A stretch of DNA of 64,000 bases from Torreya grandis (Eukaryota > Streptophyta > Pinopsida > Cupressales > Taxaceae), in contig JARHVA010004808.1 in the NCBI GenBank assembly GCA_037957365.1, positions 853,501 to 917,500 on the forward strand, given 5' to 3'. A program made the translations under genes and the position numbers. A model generated the notes under the pieces. The model saw only the letters and a program-made list of their open reading frames with translations, searched no databases and was not told the DNA's origin. Shown piece by piece: positions 50,556-62,350 of the stretch; position 1 is the stretch's first letter; each line of letters begins with the position of its first letter.

Positions 50556-50567
50556 TGGTATCAGAGC
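50556..50567 (+). promoter_or_regulatory. Primer-binding site of the Copia element, tRNA-iMet
   Basis: TGGTATCAGAGC, an exact match to the plant initiator-methionine primer site, two bases after the 5' LTR. Confidence 0.95.
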
Positions 50568-50625
50568 TTTGGTTCCTTAGAAGAAGCTTAATCAACTTAG
50601 GTAGATCTTGGATAGTGAACACAAA

Positions 50626-52735
50626 TGGCCAGTCAAGAAGGCTCTTTCTCAAACAAATCACCTCTCTTTGATGGATCAAACTATGCATTTTTGATCATTA
50701 AAATGAAAGAATATTTATCTTAATTAGGGTTTGATGTATGGATGTCTATTGTAAATAGATTTATAGCTCCTGCTACAACTCCTACTAATCAGGCTACAAA
50801 TAAGGCATATAATAGCAATGTCAAGGCAGAAAACACTATTCTTTGTGTATTGTCTAACTCAATGTTTATCATAGTAATGCATTGTCAAAATGCATAGGAT
50901 ATCTAAAATAACTTGAAGAACATCTATGAAGGTGATGATAAGGTAAAGCAAGCCAAGCTGCAAACATACAAAGGCAAGTTTGAAATTCTTAAAATGAATG
51001 AAGAAGACAAGATTGTAGACTACCTCCTTAGAGTAGATGAAATAGTCAATGCAATTAGAGGCATTGGAGAAGAGATGAAAGATTCAATCATTGTCAAAAG
51101 GGTCCTAAGATCTCTACCATCAAGGTTTGACTCTAAAATCTTTGCAATAGAGGAAGTAAGATATATGGATAAACTCACTGTTGATGATTTGCATGGAACC
51201 TTCACAGCCTATGAGATGAGAATGGGAGAAGTAGATACTTTCAAGAGAGAATCTGCATTCAAAGCAACCAATCAAGTAAAAGTAGAAGCACCTACATTTG
51301 GATTTGAGGACACTGATGAAGAAGAATATAAATTTGTCATAAAATTAAGAAGAGAGTCTAGAAAGTACAAAGGTAAGTTACCCTTTAAATGATTTAACTA
51401 TGATAAGGTAGGAAATTTTGATGCTAAATGCCCTTATAACAAAAAGGATAACTCTGAGCAAGAAGAGGACAGTAAAAAGATGAAAACTCACTACTCCAAA
51501 AAGAAGAACTTTAAAAATTAAAAGGGCTTATACATAAAATAAGATAGTGATTTATTGGATGAGTGTGATAGCTCAAATGATGACCATGATTGTGCCTTTA
51601 TGGTTGATAGAAATGAATCCCTATTCATGACATTAGAATTAGCTTATGTGGATAAAAAAAGAAGTTGAAGACTCAGATGAAGAAGAGGAAGGAGAAGTGG
51701 ATCTAGAAGGGGAAATCATTTGTGCTTTAGATGAAATTGAAAAGCTAAGAAAAGAAAACTCAAAGCAGAAGAAACATGCACAAAAGGAGATTAAAAAAGT
51801 ATCCAAAAGTCTTGAAAAATCTAATCAGATGGTAGTTAGCCTAAAGACACAAGTTGAAGAGGCTAAAATAATAGAAGATGTAGTCAAACTTGAACTATAA
51901 TCTAAATCTAATGAATTCATGAAGTTAGAAGAAGAAATAGTGGCTTTGAGAAAAGAAATTAAAAAAGCTAAAGAAAAAATAAACAAAGGTCTAAAGATAA
52001 AAGGGGATTCAAAAATTCTTGATGAATTGATCAACTCTCAAAAGCCATCAAATGAGAAATCTAGTCTTGGTTTTAAAGGGAAAAGTCCCATAACCAGTAC
52101 ATACGCAAACTTATATGACAACTTCAAAGCAGAAGGAAAATCATGAACAAAGAATGAAAAAGCTTACGAGAATGCCTCTAGAGATACAAAGATAGACACA
52201 AGCACTATTAATGTGAAGAAAGCTGAAGGAGAAAAGAAGCTTGAATAAAAGAATAATAAAAATGAGTCAATCTTTGTAAACTCAAAGAAGATGTATAACA
52301 TAAAGGTAGCTGATGTAGATGGTTATTTAAGGGTAGAGACTTGAAGAAGCCAGAGTTAAGAATACCTCCTCATCCTACATGAAGAAATGCTATGACCAGG
52401 TATTCCTCATTTTTCTATGGTTATTATTATACCTGTAGTCAGTTTGGTTATAGGGTTAGTGAATGTAAGGTTATATCTAAAAGGAGAACAAATTTTGTAA
52501 GAAAAAATTCATTTGTCCCCTTGTTAGATACAAATTTAATATGCTATAATTGCAATAATTTTGGTCACATAACTAAACAATGGAGAACAAACTTTGTAAG
52601 ACCAAAAATATAAAGTGATAAGAAAATCACGCTTCCTAGTGTGAACAAAGGTTCATAAGTCTTCAAAAATAAGAAAAATAATCCAAATAATAAACCTAGG
52701 GATGTGTGGAAAATGAAAGATTAAAAAGTTACACA
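50626..52735 (+). pseudogene. Copia gag (UBN2-type), broken
   Basis: It starts MASQEGSFSNKSPLFDGSNY at 50626, the normal opening of plant Copia gag, and continues with YEGDDKVKQAKLQTYKGKFE and DDLHGTFTAYEMRMGE (50913-51392). A zinc-knuckle relic (FNYDKVGNFDAKCPY) follows near 51400. Then come an acidic block and a Glu/Lys-rich coiled coil (51646-52030) ending in ILDELINSQKPSNEKSSLGF. A last knuckle CYNCNNFGHITKQW, with the final Cys changed to Trp, lies near 52540. Stops occur near 50720, 50895, 51390, 51898 and elsewhere. The coiled coil between two knuckles makes this gag longer than in the simplest Copia elements. Confidence 0.85.
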
Positions 52736-52739
52736 ATCT

Positions 52740-54150
52740 ATGATTTCTCAAACTGCACTCCATGTCAAGGAGCAAAATTTATGGGTAATAGATAGTGGTT
52801 TCTCAAAACACATGACTAGTGACAAGAGTAAGTTCATCAAACTAAGTAAATGTAAGGAAGGATCTGTCAGCTTGGGAGACAATACTATAGTAAAAATCTA
52901 TGGTAAAGTAACCTTGAACATAGATGGAAAATTGCCTACACATAATGCCCTTTATGTTGAAGGATTGAAACACAATCTGCTAAGTGTCAACCAAATGTGT
53001 GACAATGGATATAAAGTCACATTTAATGTAGAAGGTTGTAAGATAAGGAGAGCTGGAAGATTAGTTGTAGAAGGGAAAAAAATTGAAAGAAATATTTATA
53101 ATCTAAGTGAAGTGAATGGTAATAGCTACTTGGTATGAAATATTGATGAGAGTTGGTTATGGCATAGAATAATGGGTCATGTCAACTTTGATAACCTAGT
53201 AAAAATGATCTCAAATAAGTGTGTTAGACATATGCATAAGATAACCAAAATTATAGGCACTACTTGTAAGGAATGTCAGCAAGGAAAATAAATAAGATTC
53301 AGATTTCAAATAAAGGAGTATGTAACTATAAGGCCTTTAGAGTTAGTTCATACTGATCTTTGTGGTCCTACTAAGACAAGAGGATCCAAAGGTGAAAGAT
53401 ACTTCATGTTGCTAATAGATCATTACTCAAAAATGACATGGGTAAACTTTTTGAAGGACAAGTCTCATGCATTTGAAAGATTCAATATCTTTAGGGCCAT
53501 GGTAGAGAATGAGATTGGATGAAAAATAAAATGCTTAAGATCTGATAGAGGTGGTGAATTCACCTCAAATGAGTTCATAGAATACTATGAGAAACATGGA
53601 ATCAAAATACATTACTCTGTAGCAAGGACTCCACAATAGAATGGATTTATTGAAAGAAAGAATACAATATTCAATGAGATGGCCAAAAGAATGCTAAAAG
53701 AGGCCAAGTTACTTGATGGATACTGGAGAGAAGTAGTACAAACAATGGTATATATCTTGGACAAAGTTCAACTGAGGGTAAACAATGATAAAACCCCTTA
53801 TGAAACATGGTATGGAAAACCTACCTCTGTTAAGTATTTTAGAGTGTTTGGAAACAAATGCTACATTAGGAGAAAATAAGATAAGTTGGGAAGCTTTGAA
53901 TCAAGATGTGATGAAGGAATATTTATTCGTTATTCCACCCAAAGCAAAGCCTACATATGTTAAAAAAAGGCTACATAAGATTGTAGAGAGTATCAATATC
54001 AAGGTTGATGAAGGCTTGAAACATGTTAAACTTGACATAGACATCTGTGATGAAGATTCAGAGTTTGAAGAGGAAGTAGCTAATGAAGAGCCTAAGGAAG
54101 TAAATGAAAATCCACATACAAGATTTGTTCAAAGGATCATCCTATAGATT
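52740..54150 (+). pseudogene. Copia protease and integrase, broken
   Basis: Protease: LWVIDSGFSKHMTSDKSKF, with the catalytic Asp of the DSG motif near 52791. Pre-integrase zinc domain: WLWHRIMGHVNFDNLVKM (near 53155) and CKECQQGK. Integrase core: LVHTDLCGP (first Asp near 53350), DHYSKMTWVNFLKDKSHAFE, LRSDRGGEF (second Asp near 53545) and NGFIERKN (Glu near 53655), the D,D-35-E triad. Then MAKRMLKEAKLLDGYWREVV and a TPYETWYGKP.S block. Stops at about 53290, 53521 and 53637 break the frame, and a shift follows near 53880. Confidence 0.9.
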
Positions 54151-54229
54151 AGATCATTAGTAATAAAAATGAAGGAGTTCAAAGAAAGAGAAGAGTTATA
54201 ACGAATAAGGAGCAACCAAGTTTTGATTT

Positions 54230-55785
54230 AATATTTGAAATTTAGCCTAAGAACTATGTTGAAGCTAGCAAGGATGAGAATTGGTTAAAAGCAATGGAAG
54301 AAGAACTAAGCCAAATTGAAAAGAGAAAAACTTGGGAATTAGTTCTAAGATCTTCAAAAAAGAATGTAGTAGGTACAAAGTGAGTCTTTAAAAACAAACT
54401 CGATGAGGATGGAACTGTCATAAGAAATAAGCCCTGATTGGTGTGCAAAGGATATGCACAAGTTGAAGGCATAGATTTTGAGGAAACATTTGCTCCAGTT
54501 GCTAGATTGGAAGTCATAATAATGTTTCTAGCATTCTCTGTTTATAAGAAATTCAAAGTCTATCAAATGGATGTTAAGTATGCTTTCTTGAATGGGAACC
54601 TAGAAGAGGAAGTCTATATAGAATAACCTAAAAGTTTTTAGTTGTTAGAAGAAGATTATGTTTGTAGACTGAAGAAAGCCCTGTATGGTCAAAAACAAGC
54701 ACCTAGAGCATGGTATTTAAGATTATACCAGTACCTAAAAAAATAAGGATTCAATAAAGTTTGAGTAGATAGTAATCTATACTTCAAATCAGAAGGTGAG
54801 CATATGTTAATTATTGTTGTATACGTAGATGATATCATTTTTGGTGGTAACAATAATAGAATGTGCAAAGAATTTTATATTCAAATTCAAAATAAGTTTG
54901 GGATGTCTATGCTTGGATAAATTTATTTCTTCCTTGGTCTATAGATAACACAAAATGATGAAGGGATATTTATATCTCAAACGAAATATGCTAAGGAAAT
55001 GCTCAAGAAGTTTGGAATGGAAGATATCAAATCAGTAGGTACTCCCATGATAACTAGATTTAAGTTGATTGAAAACAATGAGTCTCTTGATGCAAATCAT
55101 ACTTTGTATAGATTAATGACAAGTAGCTTGTTATACCTAATTGCATCAAGACCTGATATCATGCAAGCAGTGTGCATGGTTGAAAGATTTCAAGTTGCTC
55201 CCAAAGAATCACATGTCAATGTAGTGAGAAGAATCTTTAGATATATTAAGAGTATAATTGACTATGGCCTATGGTATCCTAAAGATGAAGATTTCAATTT
55301 GACAACATATACAAATGCTGATTGGGAAGGAAGTGTGGATGTTAGAAGAAACACTAGTGGTGGTGCATTTTTCCTTGGAAACAAACTTGTTTTATGGCTA
55401 AGCAAAAAGCAAGAATTAGTTACTCTTCTACAACAAAAGTAGAGTATGTTGTAGCAATGACATGTTGCACTCAACTCTTGTAGATGAAGTAAACACTTAA
55501 AGACATCAAGGTATAATACAAATCACCTATCTCTATGCTTTGTGACAATTCAAATGTTATTAACATATCAAAGAATCCAGTGATGCACTCAAGAACTAAG
55601 CACATATCAATCAAGTATCAATTATTAAGAGAAAAGGTTATAGATCAAGAGGTCATAATGGAATATGTGCTAATATAGGATCAAATCAAAAACATATTCA
55701 CCTAACCTCTTCCTAAGGAGCAATTTGAGTATTTGAGGTAGAAATTGAGAGTGGTTGCTCTTACATCACACGATTAAATCCTAGT
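54230..55785 (+). pseudogene. Copia reverse transcriptase and RNase H, broken
   Basis: RT blocks: a W-AM-EEL-type start near 54280, [40 protein letters not shown], and the catalytic YVDDIIFGG near 54820-54850. The tether follows with FGMEDIKSVGTPM. RNase H: YTNADWEGSVDVRRNTSGGA (first Asp near 55320) then a TKHISIKY block. Stops near 54244, 54382, 54625, 54744, 54919 and 55441 show long inactivity. Confidence 0.9.
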
Positions 55786-55789
55786 AATA

Positions 55790-56209
55790 AGGCATGAGTC
55801 TAGGGGGAGGATCACATAAACTTTGTTAATCCTTGGAAGAAGAGAGAAAAGGAAAATTAGGTATGCATATTTTAAAAAGGGGAGAAAAATTTGGACAAAC
55901 TCTTTTATCTGATAAAGGGGGAGAAAAATTTGGACAAACAGTGAGAAAGTTGGAGTCCCTTTGCCATTGATGTCAAAGGGGGAGAAAAAGTGAAAATGAT
56001 CTTTGTAAAAGCTTTATGTTTATGAAAGAAGGAGCAAAGCATGTGTCCAAGGTATGTTTAGGAAAATGCTTCATTGCCTAAGGGGGAGAAATTTTGGTAT
56101 GAACAACTTCAACTCACATTTATCAGAAGCCAATGCAAGTATAGTCAATGCTAGAGAAGGAGCAGAGCATGTATTATAAGATCAAAGCATTTATTTTTCC
56201 ATCAATGAC
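55790..56209 (+). other. Copia 3' untranslated region with repeated polypurine motifs
   Basis: Between the RNase H end and the 3' LTR, G-rich purine motifs resembling the polypurine tract occur near 55800, 55876, 55914, 55976 and 56080 (core AAAGGGGGAGAAA), in addition to the true tract at 56210. No env-like frame is seen. Confidence 0.8.
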
Positions 56210-56221
56210 AAAGGGGGATAT
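56210..56221 (+). promoter_or_regulatory. Polypurine tract of the Copia element
   Basis: AAAGGGGGATAT immediately before the TGTTGG start of the 3' LTR. Confidence 0.9.
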
Positions 56222-56911
56222 TGTTGGCAATATGATTATCATTGAAAAAGGGAGATAATTATCACTATGGATGCCATTGATGTCAAGAGAATTAGTCACA
56301 AACAAGATTGATGGAGAGAAGAGCATGTTTTATAATTGCACAAGTTGTAATATTATCATATAAAGTTGACATGCTTTTAAAGAGAATATTTTTAGATGTT
56401 TGTAGAGAAATTGACAAAATATCTGTTATGCTTTTTTCAAGTGCATCTCATATATATGGTCCATAGGTTCATTTGAAGAGAAATGAGCCCAAAATTGATT
56501 TATCTTTGCTATCAACCATTACTAGGGTTTCTTAGTAAAACCTTATGGTTTTTTGTCATGGCATTCACATGCCTTTTATATTTTTATGTTGAATATATAT
56601 AGGTGGGAACTAGTTGCTTAAGTTATAACTTAAGCCTTCCTCATTATTGTGTAACTGACCCCCTTGACCTAACAATCACCAACTTAGATCAGTGATCAAA
56701 GACTTTAATATTCCTAAGTCCTCGACTTAATATTTATTTGAGTTTAATCAATGGTGAGTGATTAGTTACATGATGAAGATCCAATGATGTGTAATAAAGT
56801 CAATAAGTCAAAAAACCTAAGAATGAACATGTTGATGACATGTTTCATGATCACAGAGCTTGAGCATTAGATCTATAGTGTGATTCAAAGTAAAAAAGTC
56901 AATGATCAATG

Positions 56912-57203
56912 TGAAGGTGCCAAGTGTCTCAATAGTGGGAATTGACATTAATGTGCAGAAGGCACATGAGGATGCCAAGTGTCACAAGCATGTGGAATAA
57001 CAATGTGCAAAAGGCATGCGAGGGTGCCAAGTATCACTAGCACAAGGACTGATAATGTGTAGAAAGCACATGAGGGTACCAAGTGTCACAAGTGTGGGCA
57101 CTAAAAATAATATGTAGAAGGCATGTGAGAGTACCAAGTGTCACAAGTGTGGGGACTGATAGTAAAGTGCTCAAAAGGCACACAAGAGTTCCAAGTGTCC
57201 TAA
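56912..57203. repeat. Tandem array in the 3' Copia LTR, about 6 units
   Basis: Six occurrences of CCAAGT(G/A)TC spaced by about 50-55 bp, one more than in the 5' LTR at 49128-49367. Confidence 0.8.
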
Positions 57204-57753
57204 TCTCAGGAGACTAAGACAAAGATCAATGGTTATGACTTAAAGTTTGGAAGCTCGTAAAGATATAATGTAGTGCATGAGCTTGTCAGATTATGATCAA
57301 CAGAAGCATTTTAAAATTGAAGCATTAAAGTTTAGAAGTTCACAAGGATCTAATGGGGTGCATAAACTTGATCTAATGATTGAATTTTAAAGTTGGGACA
57401 ATTAAATGAGGATCATTAGTTCATGGCATGAAACTTTAGGATCAATGGTCAGTATTTACATATTTGTTCATCTCAATGGTCAAGTGATAAAACACTTAGG
57501 TAAGATGCATTTTACAACACAGAGAATAATATAGATTATTGCAATCAATCCAAATTATGTAAAATGGCATGTGTATCAAAACTAGAGCCTACTATATGCT
57601 AAATATAGTAAAAGATAAAGAATCATGGTGGTGGTGTGAATTCAAGAAGTGGGAAACTCATCATTAAAGAAATATGGGTTGAGGTCCAAAAATGGAGCGT
57701 GATGTGTTAATGACCAAGTGTGAACATAGATAAGATGTAAAACCTATATCTAA

Positions 57754-57756
<3 letters not shown>

Positions 57757-57802
<46 letters not shown>
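57757..57802. repeat. (AT)n microsatellite in the 3' Copia LTR, 46 bp
   Basis: Same position in the LTR as the 95-bp run at 49936-50030. Confidence 0.95.
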
Positions 57803-57804
<2 letters not shown>

Positions 57805-58327
57805 TCTAGGATACATACTAAGTGTTGAAAAAATTCAAATTGAGGGGTAGAGAGAAAGAGAGGAAGAAAGATGCAGAGTAAAGCATGAGCAGTTACAGAA
57901 TAGGTTTATAACATAGAACTAGATTCATTTTTGAATCAATTTTTTAATCTAGAGTTGTATCTCCATAATAGATTTGATTGGTAGGTGCCATCATAAGAGC
58001 TACATTGGTTCTCAGTTAGGGAGTAGGTGATTCCTTAGAGTAGGTTCTCTTAAATCAGGGGATTGGTGTCTCCTTAGGGTCAATGACCTTAAACATTGTA
58101 ACTAGTGAGGTTTTAATTGTGAGGCTGGATTAGAATAGTAGATTCTAGTAACTATTCTCAATGTGGTTTTTACTATATTAGGTTTTCCACGTACACTGAG
58201 TATTATGTATATTTATGTGTGTCTGATCTCTACATATACCTTTTAATTTGCATTAATACTATTAAAGCACTAATTTTAATCAATATGATGATTCACCCCC
58301 CTCTCAATAGATAGTTGTGTTCCAACA

Positions 58328-58332
58328 CTAAG
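58328..58332. repeat. Right target-site duplication of the Copia element (CTAAG)
   Basis: Exact copy of 48443-48447. Confidence 0.95.
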
Positions 58333-59132
58333 TAAAACATTGGAAATTTCTAAGTGATCGACAAAATCCATGACGTGTGATAAAAAGGACATTAATAGCT
58401 ATTGTGGTGCATGTGAGTCAAGAGCGTATGATGATGAATGCTCATATATAGGAAGAGGTGGAAGAGGACAAGGAAGTCAATGATTTCTTTCATGCACTTG
58501 CTAAAAATGTTTTTCCCTTGATCACTATCAAAGAGATTGTACAAAGTTCCCCATGTGTAGTTATCATGGAGGGGAACACAAGATTGAAGAATTTCCTAAC
58601 TTAAACACAAAAATTATCCAAAAGGAAAAATATGAAAAGGGTGTAGGGATAATTATGATCATGTGACCATGAGATTAATGGGTAACAAAAGTGAGTGATT
58701 TAGGTTAATCATAGGACCTAAATTTAATATCATAACATGTGGTGGTACCAAACCCAACCTTGAATAATGGAAGTGCCAAAGGAGAAAGTCCAATGCACAC
58801 CACCCTTGATAGTTGATTATTATGACCTTGCCCAAAAATTAATATTGTAGGAGGTAATGAATGTAATAAGAAATATACAAGGTGAGATATAACATGAACA
58901 ATATATGGAATCCAAAATTAGCTAGGATATTTAAAAAGGACCTATTACAAAATAAGTTGAAAACATCTCTGAGATCTTTACTCTATTAAGTTCAGAAGGA
59001 TTCATCTTGTTTCTATAGACTTGGTTAGAGCATAACATTGAAAACATAAGAGATAAATGACCAAAAATGGGGTGTAAGGTTATAACTATATGGAATTACA
59101 ATTATGATCAAGATTTATTAACTAATTCAACT
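58333..59132 (+). pseudogene. Gypsy gag, 3' part with RG-rich stretch and zinc-knuckle relic
   Basis: It continues the gag fragment that stops at 48447. Near 58447-58475 it encodes IGRGGRGQGS. A degenerate knuckle CFSLDHYQRDCTKFP then reads on to MCSYHGGEHKIEEFPNL (about 58510-58610), of the type C.YC.G.H.I.ECP.L with the last Cys changed to Phe. Frames shift several times. It is interrupted at 59133 by a solo LTR. Confidence 0.65.
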
Positions 59133-60486
59133 TGTAGATACTAAAATTGAATATTTATAGCATCTTAGTCTTGTACATTTGAAAAATACCAATCAGGGCT
59201 CTACCCTTCAGTTCTGGACCTTATTGCTATTGAAATGCTTATATTTTACATCTCAATGTGCCTAAATGATTATCTTATATTCTGACCCATATCATTCTAA
59301 TGACATAGAAAATTTGTACACTACAGAAACATTAAAACTTGATATATATCCTTCACTGTTAGTTACAAATATATACCTGTTTTCTAGCCTTCTAGACACT
59401 ACCAACCATAGAAGGACACTAGCATCAATGCTAGTGTCAAGACCCTTATTTAGTGTCTATTAATCTTAATTCATTCAAGTTTCAAACCATTCAAAACTTA
59501 TGGGTTGGACCATTTGTCTTATTGAACCCTACCATGAGATATTTTAAAAAGGTGTGGTATAAATACAAGTTTAAGCCTTTTCATTGTTTATCTAGTAAGT
59601 ACCAAGAAAAGACCTACCAAGACTCATTCAATTAATCACACAACTAAATTATTCTACCTTATTCATCCCTATTTATTTACAATCATATATGTAGTCATAC
59701 AAAAGGTCTGAATCATCTAAAGAACAACCCCTGAGTGGTATTTGTCAAGTTACAAGTTTATCATTGCATGTATCTACATATAACATATTACACCATTATT
59801 CACACACTCTCCCACACATAGGGGATAAATAATTAAGGATAAGTCCTCCTTGGATTATTGTCTATATAGGTAACACTCATTGATAGAGGGGCATTTGAGG
59901 TCAAATCGACACTATAAGCCAACTAACCTATTTTTTGGAAAACACATCCCAGGGGTGAAGAAGGGTGAAGAATTAGGTTTTGATCCATAAGTAGATATAT
60001 AAAATTTGTATTTTAGATCAAAATACATCAACATAAAGGTGACATAATACCCATAACATAAAAATTGGTCACATCACAATCTAATGCATATTTTGTATTA
60101 GACAATAACATCACATTGTAGATAATCATAGTGATGGTAGTACCCTGAGGTCGATAATAATGCCAATGGATATAAAAAAATCATATTTAAAATATAATTA
60201 TTATCTCAAAATCTTAATCCTACACACTTCTGTTTGTGTCCAACCTATATTTGCTTGTGCATAGTATGCCTAAATAAGTACATTTCTCTTTGGTATTGCA
60301 ATCAATTTAACATCTTTCAAATTTGGTACTTTATACATTTAACATATCTTAGTTTTTTAATTCAAAAGATTCATGTATCTAAGTTTGAAAATAATTGGCC
60401 TACTATAGATTAGTTTATCATACTTGTCTTTAAACTATTTATATCTATTGATCGTATCCCCACACTTATAAATTTAGGGTTAAACA
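59133..60486 (+). repeat. Solo LTR of the Gypsy-like family, plus orientation
   Basis: It begins TGTAGATACTAAAATTGAAT and ends ATTTAGGGTTAAACA, the same termini as the LTRs at 19851 and 25474 but in the opposite orientation. Internal matches include AGTCTTGTACA, AAAGGTCTGAATCATC, CACATAGGGGATAA and CCTATTTATTTACAATCA. No primer site or polypurine tract is attached. Flanking 5-mers CAACT and CCTTT do not match, so one end may be altered. It lies between the gag knuckle and protease of the decayed Gypsy element. Confidence 0.75.
59415..59438. repeat. Perfect 11-bp palindrome in the solo LTR
   Basis: GACACTAGCAT, two bases, then its exact reverse complement ATGCTAGTGTC. Related LTRs have imperfect versions of the half site (e.g. 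GACACTAGCATCGATGC at 26485). Confidence 0.9.
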
Positions 60487-60890
60487 CCTTTATTGATGGG
60501 TGGGTTGTATGTGACATTTTGATTGACACTAAAGTAGAGGTGAATATCCTCACCAAGGAAAAATGGCATAAAATAGGGAATCCAATGTTGAAAACTTCTC
60601 ATCATGTCCTGTTCATGACCAATAATACTCACATGTAGTCAATGTGGATTTTGAAAAATGTCTCCTCAATATTAAGGGGTTAAATTTAGTATTGAGTTTG
60701 AAGTTATTGAGTTGGCCAAAGTAGATAATTATCCTTACTTTCTTATAATTCCCTAATGTTACAATAATAATGTAGACATGAATTTTAATAAGTGTTATAT
60801 GAGCTTCAAAAATGGAGAAAAAAGTGTGGTTATATCCTTGGATAAAAATTATGGGCTTGCCTATGTGTAAAGTGTGGACATGGATGAGTA
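60487..60890 (+). pseudogene. Gypsy aspartic protease (retropepsin-like), broken
   Basis: The plus strand encodes CDILIDTKVEVNILTKEKWH (the family's VLIDGGS.VN(V/I)(I/L)T..W, with D-T-K where D-G/S/T-G/A is expected). After further sequence it encodes GVKFSIEFEVIELAKVDNYP and a CYNNNVDMNFNKC stretch. These are the N- and C-terminal halves of the pepsin-like protease domain in plant Gypsy elements. Frame changes and the altered catalytic motif make it inactive. RT and integrase of this element are not seen further right. Confidence 0.65.
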
Positions 60891-61409
60891 AATTAACTAC
60901 AATATATAACATCACTACTCAAGGGGTGGAAAATTTTAACCTTCATGATGATGGGGTTATTATTTTGGATGATGTGATCTTTATCTCTACCACCACAAGT
61001 GTTTCCTACAGTTGTTAGATTTAGTAACCTTATTAAGTGACCAAGTGTAAATGTGACACATTAAATATGGGACCCAAGTAGTGCCTTAGATGCAAGGTCT
61101 TAAATGACACTAAGGATAAATCTATTCATGATTCAAGCACAAAAATTTGGCTACTGAATGGCCCAAAAAATATGAAAAGGGTGTTCTAAATCAACAAGGG
61201 GAAGATTTATGTGCTTCTTCACTATGACGACTCAACATGTGCATTACCTATGTGAATGATTGAGAGGGATGCTTACCAAAGAAAAAGAAAATTTTATCTC
61301 TCTGGTCTATACTTTGAAAAATAACTATTATGAATTAATGGGTGAAACATAAACCTTCCTTACCTACCGATTGTAAAGGATACAATCTACACACATGAGT
61401 GTAGTAACA
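60891..61409. other. Unassigned tail of the decayed Gypsy element
   Basis: No domain can be named. It is probably degraded pol or spacer sequence. Confidence 0.3.
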
Positions 61410-62350
61410 CTATGGGTGGATTGCCCAACTATGGAGGAGATCTATGCCTAAAAAAGCATCTCCAAATTTTTGAGGAAGTTTGGACAAAGAGTGTGCATCA
61501 TCTTGCCATGGGGTTATGGATTCATTTTTTTTATGGTACCTTGAAATAGGCACCATTCTCTCTACACTTCTTCTTGGACTTATAGAAATACTCATATGAT
61601 TGAGAAGAAATAGGCTCAATGGACTTAGGAGTGGTGTTTGAGGAAGACCAAAGATTTTGGATTATCATTGATCTTATTATTTTTATTTTGATTACTTTTA
61701 ATTTTAATCAAATTGAGCTTAGAGTGAATATCTCATACATGTTTTCAACTTCTTTTGCACTAGGTCCCTTCTTAAGAATAGATTGTTTCCTAGTGAGATG
61801 GTCATAAAATATCTCAAAAGAAGGCATATTAAGTTTATCACATAAAACATCCATGGTGGGATAAAAATTATAGAAAAATACTTGAAATGGGTTTGCAAAG
61901 TTTGTTTGAATTATAAAAATGCACTCTTTATATTTTTGGTCTTACCATATGTTTTCATTCTTTGGTCTTATCACAAGTTTTCAGTTGTTAGAGAATTAAA
62001 TTAAATTTGGCAATAAAATTCACAATGGAAGGAATGTCACTTGACAAAATGGAAAATAATTATGAATCTAGTTATAATGCTTTGAATTCAATGATATAAC
62101 TAAAAAATTATTTAAACTTATCCCAGGCAATTTTTAATGTGTCGCACTCCATGATGTGAAACACAAAACTATTTTAAAATGCATGCCAATGTGACTCATT
62201 ACTTCATAAAATTTGTTGTCACAATCAAAATTTTCATATTCCTTTGATAAAATTGAAGGTGCATATATTGACATCACCTAGAACCATTTAGATTACAAAA
62301 AAATATTCATTTTCTATTTATAGGTATGATAATTATGTGGTGATAAGATT
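61410..62350 (-). pseudogene. Copia-like gag remnant, minus strand
   Basis: The minus strand, across frameshifts, gives FHIMECDTLKIAWDKFK, SDIPSIVNFIAKFNLIL and QLKTCDKTKE. These fit the gag pattern ..C.TAKE.WD.L.., ..SI..(Y/F)I.KF..L...L...G.. of Copia gag proteins. Downstream PSFEIFYDHLTRKQSILKKG and SKKKCRE then RYHKKNESITPW suggest the C-terminal part. No RT is attached. This is a weak, pattern-level assignment. Confidence 0.45.

Larger units (their letters stand above)
56222..58327 (+). repeat. 3' LTR of the Copia element
   Basis: 2106 bp, partner of 48448-50553, ending TTCCAACA. Equal length to the 5' LTR is a coincidence, because it has one more array unit and a shorter AT run. Confidence 0.9.
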
